A stretch of DNA of 64,000 nucleotides from Nocardioides abyssi (lineage in GTDB: Bacteria; Actinomycetota; Actinomycetes; Propionibacteriales; Nocardioidaceae), in the NCBI RefSeq assembly GCF_030412915.1, contig NZ_JAUHJR010000003.1, positions 124,001 to 188,000 on the forward strand, given 5' to 3'. The notes beneath the pieces are model-generated. The model saw only the letters and a list, made by a program, of their open reading frames with translations. It was not told the origin of the DNA and did no database searches. Below, piece after piece: positions 54,698 through 63,231 of this stretch; position 1 is the first letter of the stretch; the number at the start of each line of letters is the position of its first letter. The translations under genes were made by a program, and so were the position numbers.

Positions 54698-55504
54698 TCA
54701 GGTGAGCAGCAGCGAGTCCAACCGGCGGCGGACGACGTACAGCCCGACGAGCCCCATGACGACGAGGTAGACCACCGAGACGGCCGACGCCCACGACAGC
54801 GCGCCGGTGGTGAGCTCGCGGCACAGCACGACCCCGCGGTAGAGCGGGGTGCACTCGACCACCCAGCGCAGCCAGCCGTCGAAGGCGGTGATCGGGAAGA
54901 ACGTGGCCGAGAAGAGGAACAGCGGCACCTGGACGAGGGTGATCTTGTCGAAGTCCTGCCAGCTCTTCATGAAGGTCGTCAGCGCCATGCACACCGCGCT
55001 GAACGCGAAGCCGATGAGCAGCGCCGCCGGCAGCGCGAGCAGCGCCCACCACGAATCGATGAGCCCCATCGCGAGCATGACGAGCAGGAACGCCGCGGAG
55101 TAGCTGCCGCCGCGCAGCTGGCCCCAGACGATCTCCGAGCGCGCGATGTCGGAGGTGGTCAACGGGGTCGCGAGAACCTGGTCGTAGAGCTTGTCGTACT
55201 TCAGCTTGAAGAAGACGTTGTAGGTGCTGTCCAGCAGCGCGCCGTTGAACGCCGACGCGGCGAGCATCGCTGGCGCGACGAACGCGGCGTACGGCACCTC
55301 CTGGCCGTTGAAGGTGAAGGAGTCGATGAGCTGGCCGACGCCGATGCCGATCGAGAACAGGTAGAAGACCGGCTCGAGGAAGCCGGTGAGGAAGAGCTTC
55401 CAGTGCTCGCGGTAGACGATGTAGTTGCGCAGGACGAGCAGCCGCAGCGCCTGCCAGGCGGTCGGCGGCGGGAGCGGCTCGCGCGGGGTGAAGACGTCGC
55501 TCAC
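54698..55504 (-). CDS. ABC-2 type transporter permease (second)
   Basis: A 268-residue permease with about six membrane segments (WKLFLTGFLEPVFYLFSIGI; AFVAPAMLAASAFNGALL; VQVPLFLFSATFFPITAF). This is the daunorubicin DrrB/NodJ-like group. VSDVFTPREPLPPP is the cytoplasmic N-terminus. GTG 55504 overlaps the stop of the other permease by 4 bp. The two different permeases with one ATPase form a hetero-dimeric exporter for a lipid-like or drug-like molecule; the substrate is unknown. Confidence 0.9.
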   Translation of the reverse strand: MSDVFTPREPLPPPTAWQALRLLVLRNYIVYREHWKLFLTGFLEPVFYLFSIGIGVGQLIDSFTFNGQEVPYAAFVAPAMLAASAFNGALLDSTYNVFFKLKYDKLYDQVLATPLTTSDIARSEIVWGQLRGGSYSAAFLLVMLAMGLIDSWWALLALPAALLIGFAFSAVCMALTTFMKSWQDFDKITLVQVPLFLFSATFFPITAFDGWLRWVVECTPLYRGVVLCRELTTGALSWASAVSVVYLVVMGLVGLYVVRRRLDSLLLT

Positions 55505-56325
55505 GAGACCAGCCGCTTCCGCAGGCCGGTGACCGACCAGGACCAGCCGAGGACGCACAGGACGAGCAGCACGGCGACGTTCACGCCGGCGAGCCACCAG
55601 GTGACGTTGTCCAGGGCGAACATGCGCGAGAGGTTGACGCCGTGCCACAGCGGCGTGAGCCGGGCGACCCACGACCCGACCCCGCCGAGGTTGTCGACGG
55701 GGAAGAACGCGCCGGAGAAGAGGAACAGCGGGAAGACGCCGAGCCGGAAGAGGAGCCCGAACGCCGACTCCGACTGCAGCCGTGCGGTAACGCCGTAGAC
55801 GAGCCCGGCGAAGGCCATGCCGGTCAGCACCTGGGCGAGGAAGGCGAGGAACGGCCCCCACCACGACTCGTAGACGCCGAACGGCGCGAGCACCGCGGTG
55901 AAGACCGCGCACGTCGTGACCAGCCGGAACAGCACGAAGCCGAGCGTCGCCCCGACCAGGTGGCTGACCTGGAGCGGGGTCGCGAGCATCGAGTCGTAGA
56001 CCTTCTGCCACTTGATCAGCCCCATGACGGGGTACGTCGTCTCCCCCACGGCGGTCTGCATGGCGTGGGCCGCGATGAGGCCGGGGACGACGAACGCGAG
56101 GTACGACGAGGCGCCCTCGAGCTGGTCGGGGTCGCCCTCGATGAACCCGCCGAGGATGACGCCCATCGCGACGACGTAGAACAGCGGGGCGAGGAACGAG
56201 CTGACCACCGAGGAGCGCCAGGTGCGGCGGTAGACCGTCCACCAGTAGTCGGCCTGCCGCGCGATGCCGGTCCACAGCGGCAGGTCGCCGCGGGTGTCGG
56301 GGGCGGTGCGGTCCGTCGCGGCCAC
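55501..56325 (-). CDS. ABC-2 type transporter permease (first)
   Basis: A 274-residue permease related to the next gene, with about six membrane segments (FLAPLFYVVAMGVILGGFIE; YLAFVVPGLIAAHAMQTAVG; LFRLGVFPLFLFSGAFFPVD). The PLFLFSGAFFP/PLFLFSATFFP segment shared with its neighbour marks the ABC-2 export family. The start is GTG 56325, two bases after the ATPase stop codon, so reinitiation is likely. Together with the ATPase and the second permease it forms a DrrAB-like exporter. Confidence 0.9.
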   Translation of the reverse strand: MAATDRTAPDTRGDLPLWTGIARQADYWWTVYRRTWRSSVVSSFLAPLFYVVAMGVILGGFIEGDPDQLEGASSYLAFVVPGLIAAHAMQTAVGETTYPVMGLIKWQKVYDSMLATPLQVSHLVGATLGFVLFRLVTTCAVFTAVLAPFGVYESWWGPFLAFLAQVLTGMAFAGLVYGVTARLQSESAFGLLFRLGVFPLFLFSGAFFPVDNLGGVGSWVARLTPLWHGVNLSRMFALDNVTWWLAGVNVAVLLVLCVLGWSWSVTGLRKRLVS

Positions 56326-56326
56326 C

Positions 56327-57283
56327 TCAGTCCACCAGCGTCCGGCCGGTGAGCCGCAGGAACACGTCCTCCAGCGTCGAGCGCCGCACGAGCGTCGCCA
56401 CCGGCCGCAGGCCGCGCTCGACCGTCTTGGCCACGACCTCCTCGCCGTCGGCGCTGTAGACGAGCAACCGGTCGGGCAGCACCTCGACCCGCTCACCGAG
56501 GTCAGCGACCTTCTCCGCGATCGCCTCGTGCGAGCCGCCCTCGGCGGCGACGCCGAAGCGCAGCTCGGCCACCTCGCGGGTGGAGTGCTCGCGGATCAGG
56601 TCCAGCGGCGACCCCTCGGCCGCGACCACGCCCTTGTCCATGACGACGAGCCGGTCGCAGAGCTGCTCGGCCTCGTCCATGTAGTGCGTGGTGATGACGA
56701 GGGTGACGCCGGCCTGCTTGAGCCGGAACAGGCGGTCCCAGAGCACGTGCCGCGCCTGCGGGTCCAGCCCGGTCGTCGGCTCGTCGAGGAGCAGCAGGTC
56801 GGGTCGGTTGACCAGCGAGCGGGCGATGGTGAGCCGCCGCTTCATGCCGCCGGAGAGGTCCTCGACCTTGGCGTCGGCCTTGTCGGTCAGCTGCACGAAC
56901 TCCAGCAGCTCGTCGACCCGCTCGCGCACCTCCTTCTTCGGCATCCCGAAGTAGCGGCCGTAGATGTAGAGGTTGTCGCGGACGTTCAGCTCGGTGTCGA
57001 GGGTGTCCTCCTGCGGGCAGACCCCGAGCCGGCTGCGGATCGCCGGGCCGTCGACGGCCGGGTCCATCCCGAGGATCCGCAGCTCGCCGCCGCTGACCGG
57101 CGAGACGGCCGCGACCATCCGCATGGTCGAGGACTTGCCCGCCCCGTTGGGGCCGAGGAACCCGAACGCCTCGCCGCGACGCACGTCGACGTCGATCCCG
57201 CGCACCGCCTCGAAGTCGCCGAAGGACTTGCGCAGCCCGCGCGCGCGGATCATCGAGGCGGGGGCGGCGGGTTCCGAGCACAT
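56327..57283 (-). CDS. ABC transporter ATP-binding protein, DrrA-like
   Basis: A 318-residue ATPase with Walker A GPNGAGKSSTMRM, signature VEDLSGGMKRRLTIARSLV, Walker B LLLLDEPTTGLDPQ and H-loop TTHYMDEAEQLCDRLVVMD. The C-terminal 90 residues are the extension found in DrrA/NodI-type exporters. It energises the two permeases encoded just downstream. ATG 57283 is preceded by the alcohol dehydrogenase stop at 10 bp, so all four genes may be one transcript. Confidence 0.93.
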   Translation of the reverse strand: MCSEPAAPASMIRARGLRKSFGDFEAVRGIDVDVRRGEAFGFLGPNGAGKSSTMRMVAAVSPVSGGELRILGMDPAVDGPAIRSRLGVCPQEDTLDTELNVRDNLYIYGRYFGMPKKEVRERVDELLEFVQLTDKADAKVEDLSGGMKRRLTIARSLVNRPDLLLLDEPTTGLDPQARHVLWDRLFRLKQAGVTLVITTHYMDEAEQLCDRLVVMDKGVVAAEGSPLDLIREHSTREVAELRFGVAAEGGSHEAIAEKVADLGERVEVLPDRLLVYSADGEEVVAKTVERGLRPVATLVRRSTLEDVFLRLTGRTLVD

Positions 57284-57293
57284 GGGCGGGACT

Positions 57294-58337
57294 CTAGGAC
57301 CGACCGGGGACGACGACGGTGATGCCGGGGCCGGCGGCGCCCGGAGTGCCCAGCGCCGCCAGGGCTGCGGGCGCCTCGGCCAGCCCGATCCGGCGGGTGA
57401 CGAGCGCGGCCGGGTCGAGCGTGCCGGCGGCGACCAGGGCGAGCATCGCGGGGTAGTCGGCCGCCGACATGCCGTGGGAGCCGAGCACCGCGAGCTCCTG
57501 GGCGACCACGACGTCCATCGGCAGCGGCGGGGCCGCGTGCTCGCCGAGCAGCAGCCCCACCTGGACGTGCCGCCCCCGGCGCCGCAGCGAGCGGACCGAG
57601 GCCGCCGCCGTCGCCGCCGAGCCGACGGCGTCGACCGAGACGTGTGCTCCCCCGCCGGTGAGGTCGCGCACGGCGTCCGCGACCGGCACGCCGGCGGGGT
57701 CGACCACCTCGGCACCGAGGGCGCGGGCGGCCTCGCGGGCGGCGGGGTCGAGGTCGGTGGCCACGACCGAGGCGCCGAGCGCGACCCCGATCATCACCGC
57801 GGACAGCCCGACGCCGCCGCAGCCGTGCACCGCGAGGTGCTGGCCGGCGCGTAGGTCGCCGTGGGCGCGGAGGGCGCGGTACGACGTCGCGAACCGGCAC
57901 CCGAGCGCCGCCGCCGCGTCCAGCCCGAGGTCGTCGGGCACCCGGACCAGGTTGGTCGCCGCGGCCGGCACGACGACGCGTTCGGCCCACGACCCGGCGT
58001 ACGTGAACCCCGGCTGCTGCTGGTCCGGGCACACCTGGTGCTCCCCCGCGGCGCACCACGCGCAGCGCCCGCACGCGACGACGAACGGCACCGTCACCCG
58101 GTCGCCGACCGACCAGCCTGCGACGTCCGGCCCGACCTCGGCGAGCGTCCCGGCCAGCTCGTGGCCGGGGACCATCGGCAGCGGGACGGGGTCGTGGCCC
58201 TGCCAGGCGTGCCAGTCCGACCGGCACACCCCGGTCGCTGCCACCTGCACCACGACCCCGTCGGCCGGGCAGGCCGGCTCCGCCACGTGCTCGACGACCG
58301 GCTGCTCGCCGTACGCCCGGTAGACCACCGCATCCAT
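57294..58337 (-). CDS. Zinc-dependent alcohol dehydrogenase family protein
   Basis: A 347-residue medium-chain dehydrogenase. Catalytic zinc ligands are Cys in ATGVCRSDWHAW and the His/Glu of PGHELAG. Structural zinc Cys residues are in ACGRCAWCAAGEHQVC, and the NAD(P) loop is HGCGGVGLSAVMIG. It oxidises an alcohol or reduces an aldehyde; the substrate is unknown. It is the first gene before the ABC exporter, though whether they work together is not evident. ATG 58337 gives a normal start (MDAVVYRAYGEQP). Confidence 0.93.
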   Translation of the reverse strand: MDAVVYRAYGEQPVVEHVAEPACPADGVVVQVAATGVCRSDWHAWQGHDPVPLPMVPGHELAGTLAEVGPDVAGWSVGDRVTVPFVVACGRCAWCAAGEHQVCPDQQQPGFTYAGSWAERVVVPAAATNLVRVPDDLGLDAAAALGCRFATSYRALRAHGDLRAGQHLAVHGCGGVGLSAVMIGVALGASVVATDLDPAAREAARALGAEVVDPAGVPVADAVRDLTGGGAHVSVDAVGSAATAAASVRSLRRRGRHVQVGLLLGEHAAPPLPMDVVVAQELAVLGSHGMSAADYPAMLALVAAGTLDPAALVTRRIGLAEAPAALAALGTPGAAGPGITVVVPGRS

Positions 58338-58370
58338 GCGCCGGAGCGTAGGAGACCGGCCGGGGACGGC

Positions 58371-58796
58371 TCAGGCGGGCTGGTACGCCGCCGCGACGTC
58401 GAGCACCCAGGTGACGCCGAACCGGTCGCGGACCATGCCGTAGAGCGGCGCCCAGCCCGCCGGCGCGAGCGGCACGACGACGGTCCCGTGCTCGACGAGC
58501 CGCTCCCAGTGGCCGGTGACCTCGTCGGCGTCGTCGCCGCGGACGGAGACGAAGTAGGACCCCTGGCCCTGCTCCCAGGGCAGCGCGGAGGGGACGTCGT
58601 AGGCCATCACGCGGAAGCCGGCCTCGGAGACGACCTGGCCCCACATGACCTGGTCGGCCTCCGCCTCGTCCTGGGCGGCGGAGGCGTCGCGGTAGGTCAC
58701 GACGGTCAGCTCGCCGCCGAAGACCGAGTGGTAGAGCTCGAGCGCGGCGCGGGCCTCGCCGCGGAGGTTGACGTGGGTGGTGGTGCTGATCGACAT
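58371..58796 (-). CDS. VOC/PhnB-like protein
   Basis: A 141-residue glyoxalase-fold protein: MSISTTTHVNLRGEARAALE, ELYHSVFGGELTVVTYRDAS, and RDRFGVTWVLDVAAAYQ. It belongs to the PhnB / 3-demethylubiquinone-methyltransferase-like group, whose functions are mostly unknown and which often bind a metal. GAAGGAGA precedes ATG 58796. It is divergent from the WYL regulator gene at 104 bp, which suggests that it is the regulator's target. This arrangement of a VOC protein and a YafY regulator recurs in actinobacteria. Confidence 0.9.
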   Translation of the reverse strand: MSISTTTHVNLRGEARAALELYHSVFGGELTVVTYRDASAAQDEAEADQVMWGQVVSEAGFRVMAYDVPSALPWEQGQGSYFVSVRGDDADEVTGHWERLVEHGTVVVPLAPAGWAPLYGMVRDRFGVTWVLDVAAAYQPA

Positions 58797-58899
58797 GGGT
58801 TCTCCTTCGAGGATGTCGCCGGGCCGGTCGGCCCGACGGCACGCACTCAACCCGGCGATCAGGTCAGGTCCTGTCCGCTCCGTGCGGCAGGCTGTTCCC

Positions 58900-59913
58900 G
58901 TGTCCACCACCGGCCGGCTGCTCGCCCTGCTGTCGCTGCTGCAGGCGCGCCGCGACTGGCCGGGCCCGGCGCTGGCACGGCGGCTCGAGGTGAGCGAGCG
59001 GACGGTACGCCGCGACGTCGAGCGGCTGCGCGACCTCGGCTACCCGATCGAGGCGGCGCGCGGACCCGACGGCGGCTACCGGCTCGGCGCCGGTCCCGAC
59101 CTGCCGCCGCTGCTGCTCGACGACGGGCAGGCGGTCGCGCTCGCGGTCGCGCTGCAGACCGCGACCGCGTCCGGCGCGGCCGTCGCCGACGACGCCGCCC
59201 GGGCGCTCGCGACCGTCCGGCAGGTCATGCCGTCGCGGCTGCGCCACCGCGTCGACGCGGTGCGGGTGTCGACGGTCGGACGCGGCGGCACCGACCGGGC
59301 GGACCCGGCAGCGGACCCCGGGGTCATCGCCGCGCTGACCACGGCCGTGCGCGACCGCGAGGTGGTGCGCTTCGACCACCGCCCGGTCGACGGCGGCACG
59401 GACGGTCAGCTCGACCCCGACATCCAGCCCCGCCGGGTCGAGCCGCACCACGTGGTGACCCGGGCGGGCCGGTGGTACCTCGTCGGCTTCGACCTCGACC
59501 GCGACGACTGGCGGGTCTTCCGCGTCGACCGCATCGCGCTGCGCACGCCGAACGGTCCGCGCTTCGCGCCGCGTGACCTGCCCGGCGGCGCCGACGTGGC
59601 GGCGTACCTGAACGGGCGGCTCCAGGGGTCGACGACCGGTGCCGGGTGGCCGTGCCGGGGCGAGGTGGTGCTCGCGCTCCCGGCGGCGGAGGTCGTCCCG
59701 TTCGCCGCCGACGGCCTGGTCGAGGCGCTCGGACCCGACCGCTGCCGGCTCGTCGTCGGGTCGTGGTCGTGGGCCGGGCTGGTCGCGCTGGTGGCCCGGT
59801 TCGAAGCGGACTTCGAGGTCGTCGGCCCGCCGGAGCTGCGCGACGAGGTCAGACGGACGGCCGAGCGGCTGGCGCGGGCAGGGGCTCGAGCGGGACCTCC
59901 TTCGCCCACCTGA
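58900..59913 (+). CDS. YafY-type HTH/WYL-domain transcriptional regulator
   Basis: A 337-residue regulator. The N-terminal winged helix (LALLSLLQARRDWPGPALAR; LEVSERTVRRDVERLRDLG) is followed by a WYL domain (HHVVTRAGRWYLVGFDLDRD, DWRVFRVDRI) and a C-terminal WCX-like part. WYL domains bind ligands or nucleic acids; many such proteins respond to DNA damage. GTG 58900 is the likely start. The last 65 bp overlap the 3' end of the convergent membrane-anchored protein gene. Confidence 0.9.
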   Translation: MSTTGRLLALLSLLQARRDWPGPALARRLEVSERTVRRDVERLRDLGYPIEAARGPDGGYRLGAGPDLPPLLLDDGQAVALAVALQTATASGAAVADDAARALATVRQVMPSRLRHRVDAVRVSTVGRGGTDRADPAADPGVIAALTTAVRDREVVRFDHRPVDGGTDGQLDPDIQPRRVEPHHVVTRAGRWYLVGFDLDRDDWRVFRVDRIALRTPNGPRFAPRDLPGGADVAAYLNGRLQGSTTGAGWPCRGEVVLALPAAEVVPFAADGLVEALGPDRCRLVVGSWSWAGLVALVARFEADFEVVGPPELRDEVRRTAERLARAGARAGPPSPT

Positions 59914-60523
59914 CCTCGCCGTCGGCGTCGACGTGGACCATGGCCAGGCGCAGGTCGCGCTCCGGGGCCGACGTGGGCGGTGCTGCCCGGGGCAGGCGGT
60001 ACACGAGCGTGCCGGTGCCCTCGGTCCGCGCCCGGAGGCCGAGCGCCTGGTGGTCCGAGGTCCAGCCACCGGCCACCCGCCGCTCGGCGGTCCCCGACAG
60101 CCACGGGTAGTGCTCGGACAGCGCGTGGTAGGCGCCCGACCAGTCCGCACCCGTCTCCTCGCCCGGGGCCCAGGCGCTGTCGGCCGGGACCGGACGGGCC
60201 GGCTCGACGCGGCCGTCGAGGAGGACGAACTCGTACCAGCCGTCAGTGTCGGGCGAGCCCGACCACTCCACCCGCACGGCGACGCCCTTCGGCCCCGGCA
60301 GGGCCGGCCGCCGCGGCCCGCCCGCCGCCTCCACCGCGTCCGCGAAGGCCCGGCCGCGGGCCGCCGCCACCTGGGCGCCGACCTGCACGTCGTCGCCGCC
60401 GTGCGCCCACTCCTGGTCGCGACGGTGGTCGCGCACCCACACCACGGCGACCAGCGCCGCGACCACGACCAGGGCGACCACCGCCGCCCACGTCCGACGC
60501 CCTGTCATCCGACGTCCCGTCAT
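59849..60523 (-). CDS. Membrane-anchored protein of unknown function
   Basis: A 224-residue protein with one N-terminal membrane anchor (TWAAVVALVVVAALVAVVWV) and an extracytoplasmic domain rich in Trp and Asp (DTDGWYEFVLLDGRVEP; GADWSGAYHALSEHYPW). I do not recognise the family. It lies between the WYL regulator and the beta-glucosidase gene, whose start is further upstream on the same strand. The stop lies 65 bp inside the convergent regulator gene. Start ATG 60523 is preceded by AGGGGAGCGGG; a second ATG (MTGRRT) follows five codons later. Confidence 0.75.
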   Translation of the reverse strand: MTGRRMTGRRTWAAVVALVVVAALVAVVWVRDHRRDQEWAHGGDDVQVGAQVAAARGRAFADAVEAAGGPRRPALPGPKGVAVRVEWSGSPDTDGWYEFVLLDGRVEPARPVPADSAWAPGEETGADWSGAYHALSEHYPWLSGTAERRVAGGWTSDHQALGLRARTEGTGTLVYRLPRAAPPTSAPERDLRLAMVHVDADGEVRWAKEVPLEPLPAPAARPSV

Positions 60524-60567
60524 CCCGCTCCCCTCGCTTGCGGGCCGGCCGAGCCCGGCCCCGCGGC

Positions 60568-62802
60568 TCAGCGTGCCATCCGCACGGCGCCGCGCAGGCG
60601 CAGGTCGCGCGAGTGCGGCCCGACGAGCACCCCTTGCCGGCCGGGCTCGACCTCCCACCGGTCGCGCCGGCCGTCCCAGTGCGCGAACGCGCGCCGGTCG
60701 AGGCGGACGGCGACCCGGGTCGACCGGCCCGCGGCCAGGCGCACCTTGCGGAAGCCCTTCAGCTGGCGCGGCGGCTCCCCGCGGCCGGCCGGCGAGGCGA
60801 CGTACACCTGCGGCACGTCGGCACCGGCCCGCTCGCCGGTGTTGGTGACGCGGAAGCTCACGACCGCGCCGGCGCCGGCGCGCCGCACGGCCAGGTCGGA
60901 GTAGCGGAACCGGGTGTAGCCGAGGCCGTAGCCGAACGGGAACATCGGCTCCTTCCGCTTGGCGTCGAACCAGCGGTAGCCGACCAGCAGCCCCTCGGAG
61001 TACGTCGCCCGGCCGGCCCGGCCGGGGTACTGCGCCTGGGTGAACGGGACCTGCCGCTCGGTGGTCGGGAACGTCTGGGGCAGCCGGCCGCCGGGCTCGC
61101 GGACGCCGTAGAGCACGTCGGCGAGGGCGTTGCCGTGCTCGAGACCGCCGTACCACGGCACGAGCACCGCGCCGGCCTTGTCAAGCCACGGCATCCGCAC
61201 CGGGCCGCCGACGTCGAGCACCACGACGGTCCGCGGGTTGGCGGCGGTCGCCGCCTCGATCATCCGCTCCTGCTCTATGGGGATCGCGCTGCAGAAGACG
61301 GTCAGGCACACGCTGGGCCGCAGGCCGAGGTCGGGCCGGTCGGAGCCCTCGGTGGCGCCGTCGGTCGCGACCACGACGGCCACGTCGGCGGCCGCCGCGG
61401 CCAGGCGGGCGTCGAGGCCGGAGGAGCCCTCGACGTACACCACGCGGTCGCCGTTGCGGGCGGCCTGCGCGAGGATCCCCTGCAGCGGCGAGACCACGCG
61501 CGGCGGCAGGCCCGAGCCGTGGGAGGAGCCGCCGCCGGCCGTGCCGTTGGCGGCCCCGACGGGGTTGGCGGCCCAGCCGATGACCGCGATGGTGCGGCCG
61601 CCGGAGCGGTCGAGCGGGAGCAGGCCCCGGCGGTTCTTCAGCAGGACCGTGCCCTCGGCCGCGACCCTGCGAGCGAGGGCGAGATGAGCGGGCGAGCTGA
61701 CGTCCCGCAGGAACGGCAGCAGTCCGGGCCGCACCGGCTCGTCGAAGAGGCCGTGCTCGAACATCGGGCGGACGATGTTGCGCACCATGTCGTCCAGGCG
61801 CGCCCGGGTCAGGTCGCCGCTGCGCAGCGCCGCCCGCAGCTGGTCGGCACCGAAGAACCGGTTGCCGGCGCCGTAGATGCCACCGGTCGGCAGCGGGCTC
61901 GCGACGGCATTCATCTCCAGGTCCAGCCCGGCCATCGCGGAGCGGGCGGTGGAGTGCACCGCGCCCCAGTCGGAGACGACGAAGCCGTCGAAGCCCCAGT
62001 CGTCGCGCAGCACCCGGGTGAGCAGCGCGTCGTTCTGGCAGGCGTAGGGGCCGTTCACCCGGTTGTAGGCGCACATGACCGACCCGACCCGGGCCTCCTT
62101 GACCGAGGCCTCGAACGCCGGCAGGTAGATCTCCCGCATCGCCCGCTCGCCGACGCGGGCGTCGACGGTCATCCGGTCGGTCTCCTGGTTGTTGACCGCG
62201 AAGTGCTTCGCGTCGGCCAGCACCGGGTTGTCCTGGATGCCCCTGATGACCGCGACCGCGGTGCGGGCGGCGAGGTGCGGGTCCTCGCCGAAGTACTCGA
62301 AGTTGCGGCCGCCGAACGACGTCCGCGCGATGTTCATCCCCGGCGCGAGCATCACGTTGATGCCCTTGAGGTGGGCCTCCGTGCCGATCGCCCGGCCCAG
62401 CCGGCGCTGGAGCGAGGGGTCCCAGGTCGAGGCCTGCGCGACACCGGAGGGGAACGTCGTCGTCGCGATCTGCAGACCGGCGACCCCCGAGCCGGCGTCG
62501 CTCAGCACCAGGTCGGGGATGCACAGCTCCGGCGTCGCGCCGACGTGGCCGGCCGTGCCGTAGTAGAGGAACCACGGCGGGTCGTCGAAGGTGAGCATGT
62601 GGAGCTTCTGCTCCAGGTCCATCGCCGCCACCAGGGCGTCGGCGCGCTCGTCTGCGGTGTCACCGCGGTCCATCCAGGCCGCGCACCGGGCCGGCGCGGC
62701 AGCAGCCACCGCCCCGCCTCCGGCCACCGGCGCGATCGCGCCCGCCCCCGCGACGACCGTCGCCACCGCTGCCGCCACCGCACTCGCCAGACGTCTTGTC
62801 AC
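60568..62802 (-). CDS. Secreted GH3 family beta-glucosidase
   Basis: A 744-residue secreted glycoside hydrolase. It has a signal peptide (MTRRLASAVAAAVATVVAGA, cleavage near AAAAPAR), a (beta/alpha)8 domain with KHFAVNNQETDR and the catalytic nucleophile Asp in DGFVVSDWGAVHS, an alpha/beta sandwich domain with EGTVLLKNRRGLLPL, and a fibronectin III-like C-terminus. Typical substrates are beta-glucosides or xylosides released from plant polymers. No sugar transporter or regulator is adjacent, so control is unclear. ATG 62802 fits the signal peptide. Confidence 0.93.
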   Translation of the reverse strand: MTRRLASAVAAAVATVVAGAGAIAPVAGGGAVAAAAPARCAAWMDRGDTADERADALVAAMDLEQKLHMLTFDDPPWFLYYGTAGHVGATPELCIPDLVLSDAGSGVAGLQIATTTFPSGVAQASTWDPSLQRRLGRAIGTEAHLKGINVMLAPGMNIARTSFGGRNFEYFGEDPHLAARTAVAVIRGIQDNPVLADAKHFAVNNQETDRMTVDARVGERAMREIYLPAFEASVKEARVGSVMCAYNRVNGPYACQNDALLTRVLRDDWGFDGFVVSDWGAVHSTARSAMAGLDLEMNAVASPLPTGGIYGAGNRFFGADQLRAALRSGDLTRARLDDMVRNIVRPMFEHGLFDEPVRPGLLPFLRDVSSPAHLALARRVAAEGTVLLKNRRGLLPLDRSGGRTIAVIGWAANPVGAANGTAGGGSSHGSGLPPRVVSPLQGILAQAARNGDRVVYVEGSSGLDARLAAAAADVAVVVATDGATEGSDRPDLGLRPSVCLTVFCSAIPIEQERMIEAATAANPRTVVVLDVGGPVRMPWLDKAGAVLVPWYGGLEHGNALADVLYGVREPGGRLPQTFPTTERQVPFTQAQYPGRAGRATYSEGLLVGYRWFDAKRKEPMFPFGYGLGYTRFRYSDLAVRRAGAGAVVSFRVTNTGERAGADVPQVYVASPAGRGEPPRQLKGFRKVRLAAGRSTRVAVRLDRRAFAHWDGRRDRWEVEPGRQGVLVGPHSRDLRLRGAVRMAR

Positions 62803-62860
62803 GCGTCGTACAACGGCGTGTGGTGACAGCAGTCACGCAGGCGGGGCACGCCGGGCCGGC

Positions 62861-62900
62861 GGGTCTCGAGACAGGCGCTGCGCGCCTTCCTCGACCAGCC
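62861..62900 (+). repeat. Dispersed 40-bp REP-like element, copy 4
   Basis: It has two substitutions relative to the copy at 4192 (GGGTCTC and TCGACC). It lies between the beta-glucosidase start and the stop of the small acidic gene at 62909. Confidence 0.85.
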
Positions 62901-62908
62901 GGAGGAGA

Positions 62909-63139
62909 TCAGGCGCCGGTGGGCGTGTGGCTGGCCTGCTCGGAGGTGCGGGGGCCGGTCTGCTCGGAGGCCTCCTGGGTGCCCTCGGGGTCCTGGGTGC
63001 GCTCGTCGGACTCCTCGAGGATCGCCTCGGCCTGGGCCTCGGGATCGGCGCTGCCGGCGGTCTCCTCCTCGGGCAGGAGCTCGGCGCGGCGGTCGATGCG
63101 GGTCTGGTCGGTCTCGTCGTGCTGGTGCTCCTGGCTCAT
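62909..63139 (-). CDS. Small acidic, probably disordered protein (76 aa)
   Basis: MSQEHQHDETDQTRIDRRAE is followed by a run rich in Glu, Gln, Ser and Thr with no hydrophobic core. It looks intrinsically disordered and has no recognisable domain. ATG 63139 has only a weak ribosome-binding site. It is divergent from the helicase gene, 92 bp away. I consider it a probable gene because of its composition, which differs from random GC-rich frames, but the function is unknown. Confidence 0.6.
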   Translation of the reverse strand: MSQEHQHDETDQTRIDRRAELLPEEETAGSADPEAQAEAILEESDERTQDPEGTQEASEQTGPRTSEQASHTPTGA

Positions 63140-63231
63140 GCTCGCGAACGTACCCGGGCAACGGTCCGCACAAGCGCCCTGCGGCGCCCCCGACCGCTCG
63201 ACGAGGAGCACTGTCGGTGCCCTGAGCGAGG

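Noticed and set aside
63140-63231. LexA box upstream of the Lhr-type helicase
   Set aside because: Only a single CGAAC half-site (near 63145) is present, without a matching GTTCG at the right spacing.
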